From positions 62,001 to 126,000 of the forward strand of contig NZ_PQVF01000001.1 of NCBI RefSeq assembly GCF_002920915.1: a stretch of DNA of 64,000 bases, in the 5' to 3' direction. The translations under genes were made by a program, and so were the position numbers. Source of the DNA: Solitalea longa. Lineage in GTDB: Bacteria > Bacteroidota > Bacteroidia > Sphingobacteriales > Sphingobacteriaceae. Every line of letters starts with the position of its first letter. Position 1 is the first letter of the stretch. The notes under the pieces are model-generated. The model was given only the letters and a program-made list of their open reading frames with translations, was not told where the DNA came from and made no database searches. Below are positions 1 through 8,339 of the stretch, piece after piece.

Positions 1-740
1 TTTTATTATTCTTATCCCTTACCTTATTCGCGGAAACCACCCGGGCAGTAGTCAGAGCTCATGCAAAAGATGCCAAATTTATTGGTACCGGAATCGGCGG
101 AGCTTATGTGGTCATCCGCAATGACCTTACAGGCGAGATCCTGGCAAAAGGACTTACAACCGGGGCTTCAGGCAATACAGAGCTGATCATGAATACCGCA
201 ATAAAACGAAATGACCGCCTCACTGACGATCAGACGGCAAAGTTCATAGGTATTGTTGATATTGACGAACCGGTTTTTGTAACTATCGAGGTAACGGCTC
301 CTGTTAACAGAAAAAATGCGGCGATAAAAGTAAGCACACAGGTATGGCTTATCCCCGGGAAACATATCGAAGGTGATGGTATTGTACTGGAAGTGCCCGG
401 GTTTATCCTTGATGTTCTTGCTCCACAAACTCACCAGGTAATTCCTTCGGCCTCTTTAAAAGATAACAAGGTTCTTATTAAAGCCAACCTCGTGATGATG
501 TGCGGTTGCGCCATCAGCAAAGGCGGTACATGGAATTCGGAGGATATTGAAGTTAAAGCAATTGTAAAACTCGAAGGCAAGAAACTAGCAGAGGTGCCGC
601 TGCATATTACCGATCAGACTAACGTTTTCGAAGGAACTCTGGATGCTTCAGCTAAAGGAAATTATGAGCTTCAGTTGTACGCCTATGATCGAAAGACAGG
701 CAACACAGGAGTGGATAAAGTCAATTTTGTAATTCAATAG
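1..740 (+). CDS. Exported protein of unknown function, 5'-truncated by window edge
   Basis: The reading frame is open from base 3, so the gene begins before the window and the first internal ATG (position 108) is not its start. The first visible residues (LLFLSLTLFAETTRA) look like the end of a signal peptide, so the product is probably periplasmic or membrane-exposed. About 245 residues are visible, rich in beta-prone stretches, with a CGC motif near the middle. It ends 2 bases before the SLC13 transporter start, so the two are almost certainly co-transcribed. I do not recognise a family; a beta-sandwich accessory protein of the transporter is an inference. Confidence 0.75.
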   Translation, partial: LLFLSLTLFAETTRAVVRAHAKDAKFIGTGIGGAYVVIRNDLTGEILAKGLTTGASGNTELIMNTAIKRNDRLTDDQTAKFIGIVDIDEPVFVTIEVTAPVNRKNAAIKVSTQVWLIPGKHIEGDGIVLEVPGFILDVLAPQTHQVIPSASLKDNKVLIKANLVMMCGCAISKGGTWNSEDIEVKAIVKLEGKKLAEVPLHITDQTNVFEGTLDASAKGNYELQLYAYDRKTGNTGVDKVNFVIQ

Positions 741-742
741 AA

Positions 743-2206
743 ATGACTTCTATTCCTAGCCTCCTAAAATTGTCTCCTCGCTATATATATTTGATTATGG
801 GTCCGCTGGCATTCCTCCTAATTGGATATGCCAATATAATTCCGGTAGATCATACTATTCAGAAAGTACTTGGTATTGCGTTCTGGATAATATTATGGTG
901 GGTTACCGAGGCGATACCCATGCCGGTAACTTCATTATTTCCGTTGGTTCTTTTCCCTTTATTTGGGGTGCTCGATCTGAATACGGCATCAGCCAATTAT
1001 GCAAATCAGACCGTATTTCTGTTTATGGCCGGGTTTATATTCGCCTTAGCAATTGAAAAACATAAGCTTCATATCCGAATTGCTTTGCATATAGTAAAGT
1101 TTATAGGAACCGATTGTGATAAGCTTATTCTTGGATTTATGATCGCCACATTTTTTGTAAGCATGTGGATCAGTAATTCTGCGGCCGCCTTGCTGATGTT
1201 TCCCGTTGCAACCTCCGTATTGTTTTTGCTTGAAGAGGAATTTGTTCAGTTGAAGCTGGAGCATGAATTTAAAAACTTCGCGATCAGTCTTTTATTGGGA
1301 CTTGCATTCAGTGCTACAGTTGGAGGCATTTCCACCATCATCGGCACACCTGTTAATATTGTTTTTACGGGCTATTTGAAACAATCTTACAACATCGATA
1401 TGACGTTTATGGAGTGGTTCGTGATAGGATTCCCGCTGGCGGTATTATTATTGATCTCAGCCTATTTTGTAATCGTAAAACTATTATTCAGGGTGAAGAT
1501 CAAATCCCTGCCCGGTGCAAACCGAATAATTGAGGAGAAGATAGGAGATCTTGGCCCAACCTCTTATCAGGAATATGCCGTAGTAACGGCATTTGTGCTT
1601 ACCGCCTTGGGCTGGATAATCAGAACACCTGTCGCTACATTCTTTAAAATAGATTTCCTGAACGATACCAGTATCGGAATGATCGGGGCCCTCCTCTTGT
1701 TTATCATTCCTGATAAATCTGCCAAAAAAGGATTTCTGTTCGACTGGGAAAGTATGGATAAATTTCCCTGGGGTATATTAATGATGATCGGGGGCGGCCT
1801 CGCGCTGGCAAAAGCATTTGAGGTTTCAGGGGTGATAAAACTGATCGGTGAAACAATTTCTTCTTCAGGTGTTGGTAATTACCTGGTGTTGATCATAGTA
1901 CTTGTTGGCATTATGGTTATTCTGAAGCTTTTTGTTACCACCAATACTGCCTTGGCCACCATTGCTATTCCAATGGTTTTTGGAATCGCAAACGCAATTC
2001 ATATTCCTCCATTGCTTTTGGGTTTTCCTGTTGCTATCGCCATCAGCTATGCATTTATTTTACCAATGTCGACACCTCCAAATGCCATTGTTTTTACCAC
2101 GGGGCAAGTTAAAATTAAAGATATGGTTGTTGCAGGGCTAATCATGACAACTATAGGATTTGTACTTCTTATCGCTACTTTTAGCATTTACAGGAACTTG
2201 ATATAG
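743..2206 (+). CDS. SLC13/DASS family sodium:anion symporter
   Basis: An inner-membrane transporter of 487 residues with about 11-12 hydrophobic segments. It carries the paired signatures of the divalent anion:Na+ symporter family: SNSAAAL near residue 143 and TNTALAT near 400, each associated with a proline-asparagine loop (GTPVN near 201, TPPNA near 443). These loops bind Na+ and the anion in the VcINDY-type fold. Family substrates are dicarboxylates, sulfate or phosphate; the sequence alone does not decide which. The start is 2 bases after the stop of the exported protein upstream, and a FAD enzyme follows after 20 bases, so the three genes form an apparent operon. Confidence 0.9.
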   Translation: MTSIPSLLKLSPRYIYLIMGPLAFLLIGYANIIPVDHTIQKVLGIAFWIILWWVTEAIPMPVTSLFPLVLFPLFGVLDLNTASANYANQTVFLFMAGFIFALAIEKHKLHIRIALHIVKFIGTDCDKLILGFMIATFFVSMWISNSAAALLMFPVATSVLFLLEEEFVQLKLEHEFKNFAISLLLGLAFSATVGGISTIIGTPVNIVFTGYLKQSYNIDMTFMEWFVIGFPLAVLLLISAYFVIVKLLFRVKIKSLPGANRIIEEKIGDLGPTSYQEYAVVTAFVLTALGWIIRTPVATFFKIDFLNDTSIGMIGALLLFIIPDKSAKKGFLFDWESMDKFPWGILMMIGGGLALAKAFEVSGVIKLIGETISSSGVGNYLVLIIVLVGIMVILKLFVTTNTALATIAIPMVFGIANAIHIPPLLLGFPVAIAISYAFILPMSTPPNAIVFTTGQVKIKDMVVAGLIMTTIGFVLLIATFSIYRNLI

Positions 2207-2226
2207 GTCTCCGGAATTAAAATAGA

Positions 2227-3663
2227 ATGAATAGAACAGATTACGATGCCATTATTGTAGGATCAGGGCCAAATGGATTGGCAGCGGCTATTGCCATGCA
2301 GCAGCAGGGACTTTCTGTTCTTATTGTAGAAGGAAAAGACACTATTGGAGGCGGACTAAGGTCTGCGGAACTTACTTTGCCGGGCTTTTTGCATGATGTC
2401 TGTTCTGCTGTCCATCCTCTTGCTGTGGCTTCGCCATTTTTCACAACCCTTCCGCTTGAGCAATTCGGACTGAACTATATTTTTCCTGAAATCGATGCGG
2501 CACACCCCTTCGATGATGGAAGAGCTGCAATACTGAAAGGATCTGTCGACGATACGGCAGCATTATTAGGCGATGATCAGCATACTTATTTGAAACTGTT
2601 TAACCGGTTGGTGAAAGACTGGCCTGAACTGGCTCCTGATGTTCTTGGTCCTTTGAGTTTCCCGAAGCATCCTATCAACCTGGCAAATTTCGGCTTGAAT
2701 GCGCTAACCCCGGCTACGTATTTTGCAAAACGATTCAAAACCCAGCAAGCTAAAGGCTTATTTGCCGGCATGGCGGCGCATTCTATACAGCCTTTATCCA
2801 ACTTTGCAACTTCTGCAATTGCATTGGTATTGATGACTGCCGGACATTTAAAAGGGTGGCCTGTGCCTCAGGGTGGCTCCAGGCAGATCGCCTCCTCGCT
2901 TGCATCTTATTTTATTTCTATTGGTGGCAAGATCGAAACCGGGTATTATGTAAAATCCTTAGACCAACTTCCTTCATCAAAGGCCGTATTGCTGGACGTT
3001 ACGCCAAAGCAATTACTTCAAATCGCCGGACATCGATTCTCGTCCTTCTATAAGTGGCAACTGGAAAAATATCGGTATGGTATGGGTGTTTATAAAGTTG
3101 ATTGGGCACTCGACGGTCCAATACCTTTTACAGCATCCGAATGCCGAAGTGCTGGTACCGTTCATCTGGGAGGAACCTTCGAAGAAATTGCAGACGCTGA
3201 ACAATCGGCATCGTTGGGAAATCATCCTGAAAAACCATTTGTATTGCTGGCCCAGCAAAGTGTATTAGATCCATCAAGAGCTCCGGCAGGGAAACATGCA
3301 GCATGGGCCTATTGCCATGTTCCAAATGGCTCATATAAAGATATGACGGAAGCCATCGAGCGCCAAATTGAACGTTTTGCACCGGGATTCAGAGACCTTA
3401 TCCTGGGAAGACACACCATGAACACAGCTCAGATGCAGCAATATAATCCTAATTATATCGGGGGTGATATCAACGGTGGAGTGATTGATCTGGGGCAATT
3501 ATTTACAAGACCTGCCCTGCGCAGCTCGCCTTATCGCACTTCCGCAAAAGGAATTTACATCTGTTCTTCTTCCACTCCACCCGGAGGCGGCGTGCACGGA
3601 ATGTGTGGCTATCATGCTGCTAAGAGAGCGCTGAAAGATGTTTTTAATATTTCAGTAATTTAA
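2227..3663 (+). CDS. Phytoene-desaturase-like FAD-dependent oxidoreductase
   Basis: A 478-residue flavoprotein of the COG1233 class (carotenoid desaturase/isomerase relatives). The N-terminus has the Rossmann dinucleotide fold (IIVGSGPNGLAAA, residues about 10-22) followed by an acidic residue and IGGGLRS. The C-terminus has the second FAD-contact segment (SSSTPPGGGVHGMCGYHAAK). No carotenoid genes are adjacent, so a specific carotenoid step should not be assumed; members of this class often act on unknown lipids. It sits 20 bases after the SLC13 transporter and is probably the last gene of that operon. Confidence 0.85.
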   Translation: MNRTDYDAIIVGSGPNGLAAAIAMQQQGLSVLIVEGKDTIGGGLRSAELTLPGFLHDVCSAVHPLAVASPFFTTLPLEQFGLNYIFPEIDAAHPFDDGRAAILKGSVDDTAALLGDDQHTYLKLFNRLVKDWPELAPDVLGPLSFPKHPINLANFGLNALTPATYFAKRFKTQQAKGLFAGMAAHSIQPLSNFATSAIALVLMTAGHLKGWPVPQGGSRQIASSLASYFISIGGKIETGYYVKSLDQLPSSKAVLLDVTPKQLLQIAGHRFSSFYKWQLEKYRYGMGVYKVDWALDGPIPFTASECRSAGTVHLGGTFEEIADAEQSASLGNHPEKPFVLLAQQSVLDPSRAPAGKHAAWAYCHVPNGSYKDMTEAIERQIERFAPGFRDLILGRHTMNTAQMQQYNPNYIGGDINGGVIDLGQLFTRPALRSSPYRTSAKGIYICSSSTPPGGGVHGMCGYHAAKRALKDVFNISVI

Positions 3664-3717
3664 AAGCGCTTTTCGCACGCATTGCAAATGCGCGCGTGTT
3701 TGGGCATATCCAATCAA

Positions 3718-4311
3718 TCATTTTTGCTCATTCTTAGGCCCATTTTGTTCATAGGCTTTTTGCAACCAGGAATAAAGCTCTTTGTCCAGTTCTTTTGAAG
3801 TAATAATCGACACCTTATGTGTCATCATAGCGTTCCAATTTCCTGCATTTTCAAACCGATCGGTTTGTGCTTGATTTTTCAACTTGAACCCAATATCCAT
3901 CCGGTCTTTGGTAACTTGAACAATGGCAAACTTCCGGTCAGCTCTTAGCAGGCTGATATAACTAGCAACAGGGGCTATTGCAATATCATTCCCAAAGGCA
4001 TTTACTTTTTTAATAAGCGTATCATAAACAGTTCTCCATTTTTCTTTTTCACCGGTAAAATGTTTGGCTAAAGTCCCCTCGGTATCTTGTAATTGCTCCT
4101 TCAAACCTTTAAAAACACTGTAAATAGCCATTGCATGTCCATGCCCCAGGTTAAAATCATTTTTGAGCCAGGCAACGATTTCCCCCGCTTTTACTGTTGT
4201 TTTTACTGCGCCGTTTTCTATAAACCCCAGTTTCTCGGCAAGCTGCTTAAAATCTTCCGGTGTTTTACCTGTTTTGGCTTTGATATTTTCAATATATGCT
4301 TCAAACGACAT
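3718..4311 (-). CDS. DUF4287/DUF5655 domain protein
   Basis: A 197-residue soluble protein. Residues about 2-55 match the DUF4287 pattern (short helical repeat beginning MSFEAYIENIKAKTGK), and residues about 85-190 match DUF5655 (FTGEKEKWRTVYDTLIKKV, then YISLLRADRKFAIVQ). Both are uncharacterised domains that often occur fused and next to SRPBCC/AHSA1 proteins. It is the last gene of a compact minus-strand operon, 4 bases after the SRPBCC gene. No catalytic motif is visible, so I give no function. Confidence 0.85.
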   Translation of the reverse strand: MSFEAYIENIKAKTGKTPEDFKQLAEKLGFIENGAVKTTVKAGEIVAWLKNDFNLGHGHAMAIYSVFKGLKEQLQDTEGTLAKHFTGEKEKWRTVYDTLIKKVNAFGNDIAIAPVASYISLLRADRKFAIVQVTKDRMDIGFKLKNQAQTDRFENAGNWNAMMTHKVSIITSKELDKELYSWLQKAYEQNGPKNEQK

Positions 4312-4315
4312 AGAA

Positions 4316-4858
4316 TTAATTTTTAGGTTCCAAATTGAGTTTTAATAGCTCTAAGCTAGCCTGAATATCTTTGCCCAGTAGTTTATCCATATTCATAAAT
4401 AGTAAAATGATGTTTGATGGATACTTCATTGTGCTGCTCATTTCCCAGGTAACTCTTGTTTGATTTTGAGAAACTTCTTCGGTGCTGAACGGAGTTCGTG
4501 CAATACCTTTCATGGGCTTCTCAAAGCGCACTTCCACCTCAACGAGTTTATTTTCCTCAATTCGTTTTATCTCCTGTTCTCCTACACCCGCCTGCTTGTT
4601 TCCTTGCCATGCGTAAACAAATCCAACTTTCCCATCCTCACCCCTAAACTGTTTTCTTAAGTTGGCATCCATCATTACCCATTTGTTAAAATAATCCTGG
4701 TTTTTCAGATGCTTTAGATAATTAAAAACAACATGAACAGGCTGATCAACAATTACCTGACGTTTGAGCGAATAACTTTTTGGAGCCACCAATGCCAGCA
4801 CAAAGAGCAATAAGACCAGGGTGGCAATTACTGAAAGGATAATTACTATGGTGTTCAT
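4316..4858 (-). CDS. SRPBCC family (START-like) protein with membrane anchor
   Basis: A 180-residue protein with one N-terminal transmembrane helix (residues about 3-25, hydrophobic V/I/L run) followed by a polyketide-cyclase/START-like ligand-binding domain (VDQPVHVVFNYLKHLKNQDYFNKW and an alternating beta pattern after it). The fold binds hydrophobic ligands in a deep cavity; the ligand here is unknown. The anchor would place the domain at the membrane. Spacing to both neighbours is 4 bases, indicating translational coupling within the VOC-DoxX-SRPBCC-DUF4287 operon. Confidence 0.85.
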   Translation of the reverse strand: MNTIVIILSVIATLVLLLFVLALVAPKSYSLKRQVIVDQPVHVVFNYLKHLKNQDYFNKWVMMDANLRKQFRGEDGKVGFVYAWQGNKQAGVGEQEIKRIEENKLVEVEVRFEKPMKGIARTPFSTEEVSQNQTRVTWEMSSTMKYPSNIILLFMNMDKLLGKDIQASLELLKLNLEPKN

Positions 4859-4862
4859 CTTC

Positions 4863-5258
4863 TTATTTTTTTAGTGGTAAAACCGATTTCAATTGGTCAT
4901 CCTGTAAATATTCTGCGATCCATATCATCGTTGTAAAAACGATCGGGAATAGATACGAATGACCACTACTTTGAGCTGCATAGGTAATAGCGGCAGCTCC
5001 CCCTAAATAAGCAGTTAAAAATAAACCGCCAAGCACCCTCGTTCTCGACTGAATATAGAGCATCGTACTAAACAATAAATAAAAGCCCAATACCTGGATG
5101 CAGCTCTCGGGTAATCCCAATTCAAGGGTTCCTTCTACATATTTAGGATGCTTGATAATTTTCATTATTGCATCGAACAAAAGGAATAAGGAAGTAAATA
5201 ATTGCAGTACTCTTCCCACCCAAAGCCTGACTTTGGTTTCTACATGTTGCGTTCCCAT
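4863..5258 (-). CDS. DoxX-family membrane protein
   Basis: A 131-residue protein with four predicted transmembrane helices, in the DoxX/DoxD-like family. The pattern is an N-terminal helix (VLQLFTSLFLLFDAIMKI), a conserved ELGLPESCIQVLGFYLL segment, a helix ending in AYLGGAAAITY, and a last helix. Members are small inner-membrane proteins tied to redox or thiol-stress handling in some bacteria; the role in Bacteroidota is mostly unknown. It is the second gene of the VOC-DoxX-SRPBCC-DUF4287 operon, 10 bases after the VOC gene. Confidence 0.85.
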   Translation of the reverse strand: MGTQHVETKVRLWVGRVLQLFTSLFLLFDAIMKIIKHPKYVEGTLELGLPESCIQVLGFYLLFSTMLYIQSRTRVLGGLFLTAYLGGAAAITYAAQSSGHSYLFPIVFTTMIWIAEYLQDDQLKSVLPLKK

Positions 5259-5268
5259 TTTTTAAGTT

Positions 5269-5706
5269 TTAGTTTGTTTGAGGATAAGTAAAATTGATCA
5301 TCCATTGAATGCCAAATTTGTCTTGGCACATCCCAAAATAAGCCCCCCAAAAGGTTTTGTTCATTGGCATTTCTATCCTGCCTTCGTTGGATAAGGCATT
5401 AAATAATTTATCGGCATCCTTTTCATTTTCGGCATGCAGGCAAATGTGAAAGTTATTGCCAGCACCAAAATTGCTGTCATCCTTATTCACTATATCCGAT
5501 GCCATTAAAGTAGTGTAAGGCGTAATTTTTAATGAAATATGCATCATTTTCTCCTGGTCATCATCATTCATCTTATCACCTCCCGGTACATCTTTGTATC
5601 GTTGTGCCGCTATAAACTCTCCACCGAAAATTGATCTGTAAAATGAAAAAGCCATCTCACTGTTTCCATTAAAGTGTAAATAGATATCTGTACTACGCAT
5701 GTTCAT
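5269..5706 (-). CDS. VOC family (PhnB/glyoxalase-fold) protein
   Basis: A 145-residue vicinal-oxygen-chelate protein of the PhnB-like type (NGNSEMAFSFYRSIFGGEF at the start, a central DDQEKMMHISLKI strand, and a terminal FGIQWMINF). The family includes glyoxalase-like and methyltransferase-like proteins that bind a divalent metal; the substrate cannot be told from the sequence. It is the first gene of a four-gene minus-strand operon. Its start faces the GlxA-type regulator across 119 bases, so that regulator is the natural candidate controller. Confidence 0.85.
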   Translation of the reverse strand: MNMRSTDIYLHFNGNSEMAFSFYRSIFGGEFIAAQRYKDVPGGDKMNDDDQEKMMHISLKITPYTTLMASDIVNKDDSNFGAGNNFHICLHAENEKDADKLFNALSNEGRIEMPMNKTFWGAYFGMCQDKFGIQWMINFTYPQTN

Positions 5707-5825
5707 TTATGTTTTGCTTATATAAAGATAGATGGCTATTCCTTTTTATTTATGTGTAAATACGACATAATTATAAAGGCATTTGCGACAACTATGATTT
5801 GTATCTTTACTTTAAACGGACTTAG

Positions 5826-6797
5826 ATGCAGAAAAAACACATTTCTATTTTGTCGTTAAAGAACGCCAATTATGCTTCTATTGTAGATGCAAGGACAGTT
5901 TTCAGAAAAGTAAACGAGTTGTATAAGGCCGAGAATAAGAAAGAGCTTTTTGAAATACAGATTATTGGCGAAACAAGTGAAATGACTCTTGAAGATGGTT
6001 TACTGACCATTAAGAATGATGCAACTACCAATGAAATCACTAAAACAGATTTAATCATCATTCCGGCAATAAGGGGCGATATGCTTAGCAGTAGCCATTA
6101 CAACCGTTTTTTTGTTGATTGGATCATAAAACAATACAAACAGAATGCTGAAGTAGCATCGCTTTGCACCGGCGCTTTTATGTTGGCCTTTACCGGGCTG
6201 TTGAAGGACAAAAAATGTACTACACACTGGCAATATGCTAACGAATTCAGGTTTTACTATCCCAATGTTACGCTTATAGACGAGAAGATCATTGTTGAGC
6301 AAAACGGTTTATATTCAAGCGGTGGCAGCAATGCCTATTGGAATCTGCTGCTGTTTTTGGTCGAAAAATACGTTAGCCGTGAATATGCCATTTTAATTGC
6401 CAAGTACTTTGTTGTAAACCTCGATAAAATGGTACAAACACCCTTTATTGTGTTTAATGGTTTAAAGGAACATACTGATCAGGAAGTTTTAAATGCACAG
6501 GAGTTTATTGAAAATAACTATGCTGAAAAGATCACGGTTGATGACTTGTCGGAAAAGTTCTTTTTAACAAGGCGAACATTTGAAAGAAGGTTTAAAAAAG
6601 CCACACATTGTTCTGTTTTAGAGTACTTGCAAAAAGTGCGCATTGAAGCAAGTAAAAAAGCATTGGAAATAGGCCGAAAATCGGTGGATGAAATTATGCT
6701 GGATGTGGGCTATTTCGATAGCCAAACTTTTAGGGAATTGTTCAAAAAAATCACCGGATTAACTCCTTTGGAATACCGGGATAAATATAAAAAGTGA
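5826..6797 (+). CDS. GlxA-type AraC family transcriptional regulator with DJ-1/PfpI domain
   Basis: A 323-residue regulator with two domains. Residues about 5-175 form a DJ-1/PfpI glutamine-amidotransferase-like sensor that keeps the elbow cysteine (ASLCTGAFML, near residue 113). Residues about 225-320 form a double helix-turn-helix AraC DNA-binding domain (DDLSEKFFLTRRTFERRFKK and DVGYFDSQTFRELFKK). It is transcribed divergently from the VOC-DoxX-SRPBCC-DUF4287 operon, the usual arrangement for a regulator of the neighbouring operon. The inducing signal is unknown. Confidence 0.9.
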   Translation: MQKKHISILSLKNANYASIVDARTVFRKVNELYKAENKKELFEIQIIGETSEMTLEDGLLTIKNDATTNEITKTDLIIIPAIRGDMLSSSHYNRFFVDWIIKQYKQNAEVASLCTGAFMLAFTGLLKDKKCTTHWQYANEFRFYYPNVTLIDEKIIVEQNGLYSSGGSNAYWNLLLFLVEKYVSREYAILIAKYFVVNLDKMVQTPFIVFNGLKEHTDQEVLNAQEFIENNYAEKITVDDLSEKFFLTRRTFERRFKKATHCSVLEYLQKVRIEASKKALEIGRKSVDEIMLDVGYFDSQTFRELFKKITGLTPLEYRDKYKK

Positions 6798-6966
6798 TTT
6801 TCTGTGCATTTAAGATCCTTCCAGTTGATCATCGGAAACCTTGGAATTGAGTTTTGGAAGCAACCTTTGCCCTATCAATCAGGTAAAGATTATTGAATAA
6901 AATAACTACTTTGGAGGAATGAGAGCCGTTGAATGTTGTGAGCGAAAAACGTTTACCCTGCAAAAA

Positions 6967-7419
6967 ATGACTATGGAAACTCAATCCTTCGAAAAATTAA
7001 AACTCATCTATGAAAATGCTTCAATGCAAATGAAATTTTATATGAGTTGGCGTCAAAACCTTTTGGCTGGTTACTTTGCAGTTGACGCAGGGTTATTTTA
7101 TGCGCTTTATAAAATTCAAGAGGATGTAAATTTTAGAGTGTATAGTGACAAAATTGGCTACGCTATTGCTGTTATTTCTTGTATATTCTTTCTACTCGAT
7201 TATAGAAATAAATTACTCTTTCAAAAATGCTTAGAAGTTGGGGCTGCAATCGAAAATAAAATCAATGAAACTATTATTATAAACAAAGATGAATATTATG
7301 GAGTTTATGATTGTCTAAATCGATTGCCAGAAGGAGAAAATATCACACACACCTTTATTGTTACAATATTGTATGGATTAGGTGGGTTTACAGGACTTTA
7401 TATAGCTTGCAAATTTTAA
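6967..7419 (+). CDS. Small membrane protein of unknown function, three TM helices
   Basis: About 150 residues. An amphipathic N-terminal helix is followed by three hydrophobic segments (LLAGYFAVDAGLFYALYKI, IGYAIAVISCIFFLLDYR, TFIVTILYGLGGFTGLYIAC). The layout loosely resembles SLATT-type or other small sensor-membrane proteins, but I do not recognise a family. I chose ATG 6967 because the extra residues from the upstream ATG at 6919 (MRAVECCERKTF...) do not look like a membrane protein start; 6919 remains possible, since ggagga lies right before it. Codon use is AT-rich and the gene stands alone in a loosely packed stretch, suggesting an accessory gene. Confidence 0.6.
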   Translation: MTMETQSFEKLKLIYENASMQMKFYMSWRQNLLAGYFAVDAGLFYALYKIQEDVNFRVYSDKIGYAIAVISCIFFLLDYRNKLLFQKCLEVGAAIENKINETIIINKDEYYGVYDCLNRLPEGENITHTFIVTILYGLGGFTGLYIACKF

Positions 7420-7706
7420 TTAGACCCCACCTCCCCGCTCGTGCGCGTTTGCCAGGGCGACTCAATAATATTCCCTCAGTTGTCGAAAGTCTTAACGAAG
7501 CGAGACTTTTGACTGCAAATAATACATAGGTCTTCAGACCGGGACACCCTGGAACCCAAACAACAGAAAGTGCGTTCTTTTAAGTGTTCTATGCTGATGT
7601 ACAAATTCCTTCTAATAAACATTAGAATTAAACTGAAACTTTATGCTCCGATTTAAAACTATTGATATCTTTTTATATTAGGTAAACTCAATCTGTCGAT
7701 TTTAAC
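7420..7706. other. Intergenic stretch with hairpins and a short shared repeat
   Basis: No supportable gene. It holds a hairpin with arms at 7482-7492 and 7503-7513 (gtcgaaagtct / agacttttgac), a short palindrome ggtcttcagacc at 7529-7540, and at 7434-7452 a copy of a CCCGCTCG...CGCGTTTGC element also seen at 9550-9566. The last part before the cupin start is AT-rich and probably holds its promoter, but I see no clear TAnnTTTG box. Confidence 0.4.
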
Positions 7707-8258
7707 ATGGCTTTTAAGGATAAAATAATTCGCAATCCAAAGACAAGACAAGACATAAAATTTTTGCAATTAGGTAGTGAAACTAACGGAAAACTATTGG
7801 AGATGGAAACAACATACAATGCAAAATCCAAAGAACCACCGGCTCACTATCATCCTTATCAAGTTGAGGATTTTACTGTTCTTTCCGGCGAATTGACCGT
7901 TCGCATTGATGGTCAACTATTAGTTTTGAAAGAAGGTAACTCACTTCATATCCCCGTAAACAAGGTTCATTCGATGTGGAATAACTCTAATGGCAAAACG
8001 ATTGTGAATTGGAAAGTTCAGCCGGCTATGAATACCGACAATTTGCTTGAAACGGGAATAGGACTTGCTAACAATGGAAAGACAAACGAAAACGGAATGC
8101 CGAATATTTTACAAATAGCGTTGATGGCAAATAAATACTCTGATGTTTTCCGGCTTTCAAAACCACCATTCGTAGTTCAGAAAATAGTGTTTATCCTGCT
8201 GACTCCATTTGCTTATTTGCTAGGCTATAAACCCACATACAAAGAATATCTTGATTAA
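7707..8258 (+). CDS. Cupin domain protein with hydrophobic C-terminus
   Basis: A 183-residue protein. Residues about 35-115 form a cupin beta-barrel with the two expected motifs: HYHPYQVEDFTVLSGEL (the metal-binding histidines and glutamate) and HIPVNKVHSMWN. The C-terminal 25 residues are strongly hydrophobic (VFILLTPFAYLLGY), so it may attach to the membrane. The substrate is unknown; the cupin fold covers many enzymes and sensors. The gene stands alone between long non-coding gaps. Confidence 0.8.
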   Translation: MAFKDKIIRNPKTRQDIKFLQLGSETNGKLLEMETTYNAKSKEPPAHYHPYQVEDFTVLSGELTVRIDGQLLVLKEGNSLHIPVNKVHSMWNNSNGKTIVNWKVQPAMNTDNLLETGIGLANNGKTNENGMPNILQIALMANKYSDVFRLSKPPFVVQKIVFILLTPFAYLLGYKPTYKEYLD

Positions 8259-8339
8259 ATTAAGCGATAATTATGCGGCCGAATCATGCATTACTTACTT
8301 ATGAAAATTGTCAATACCTGTCAAATAGCTATGTTTTCA

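Noticed and set aside
7311-7529. 72-codon plus-strand frame running past the small membrane protein gene
   Set aside because: It is mostly an alternative frame of that gene and then non-coding hairpin sequence; no start signal and no protein-like pattern.
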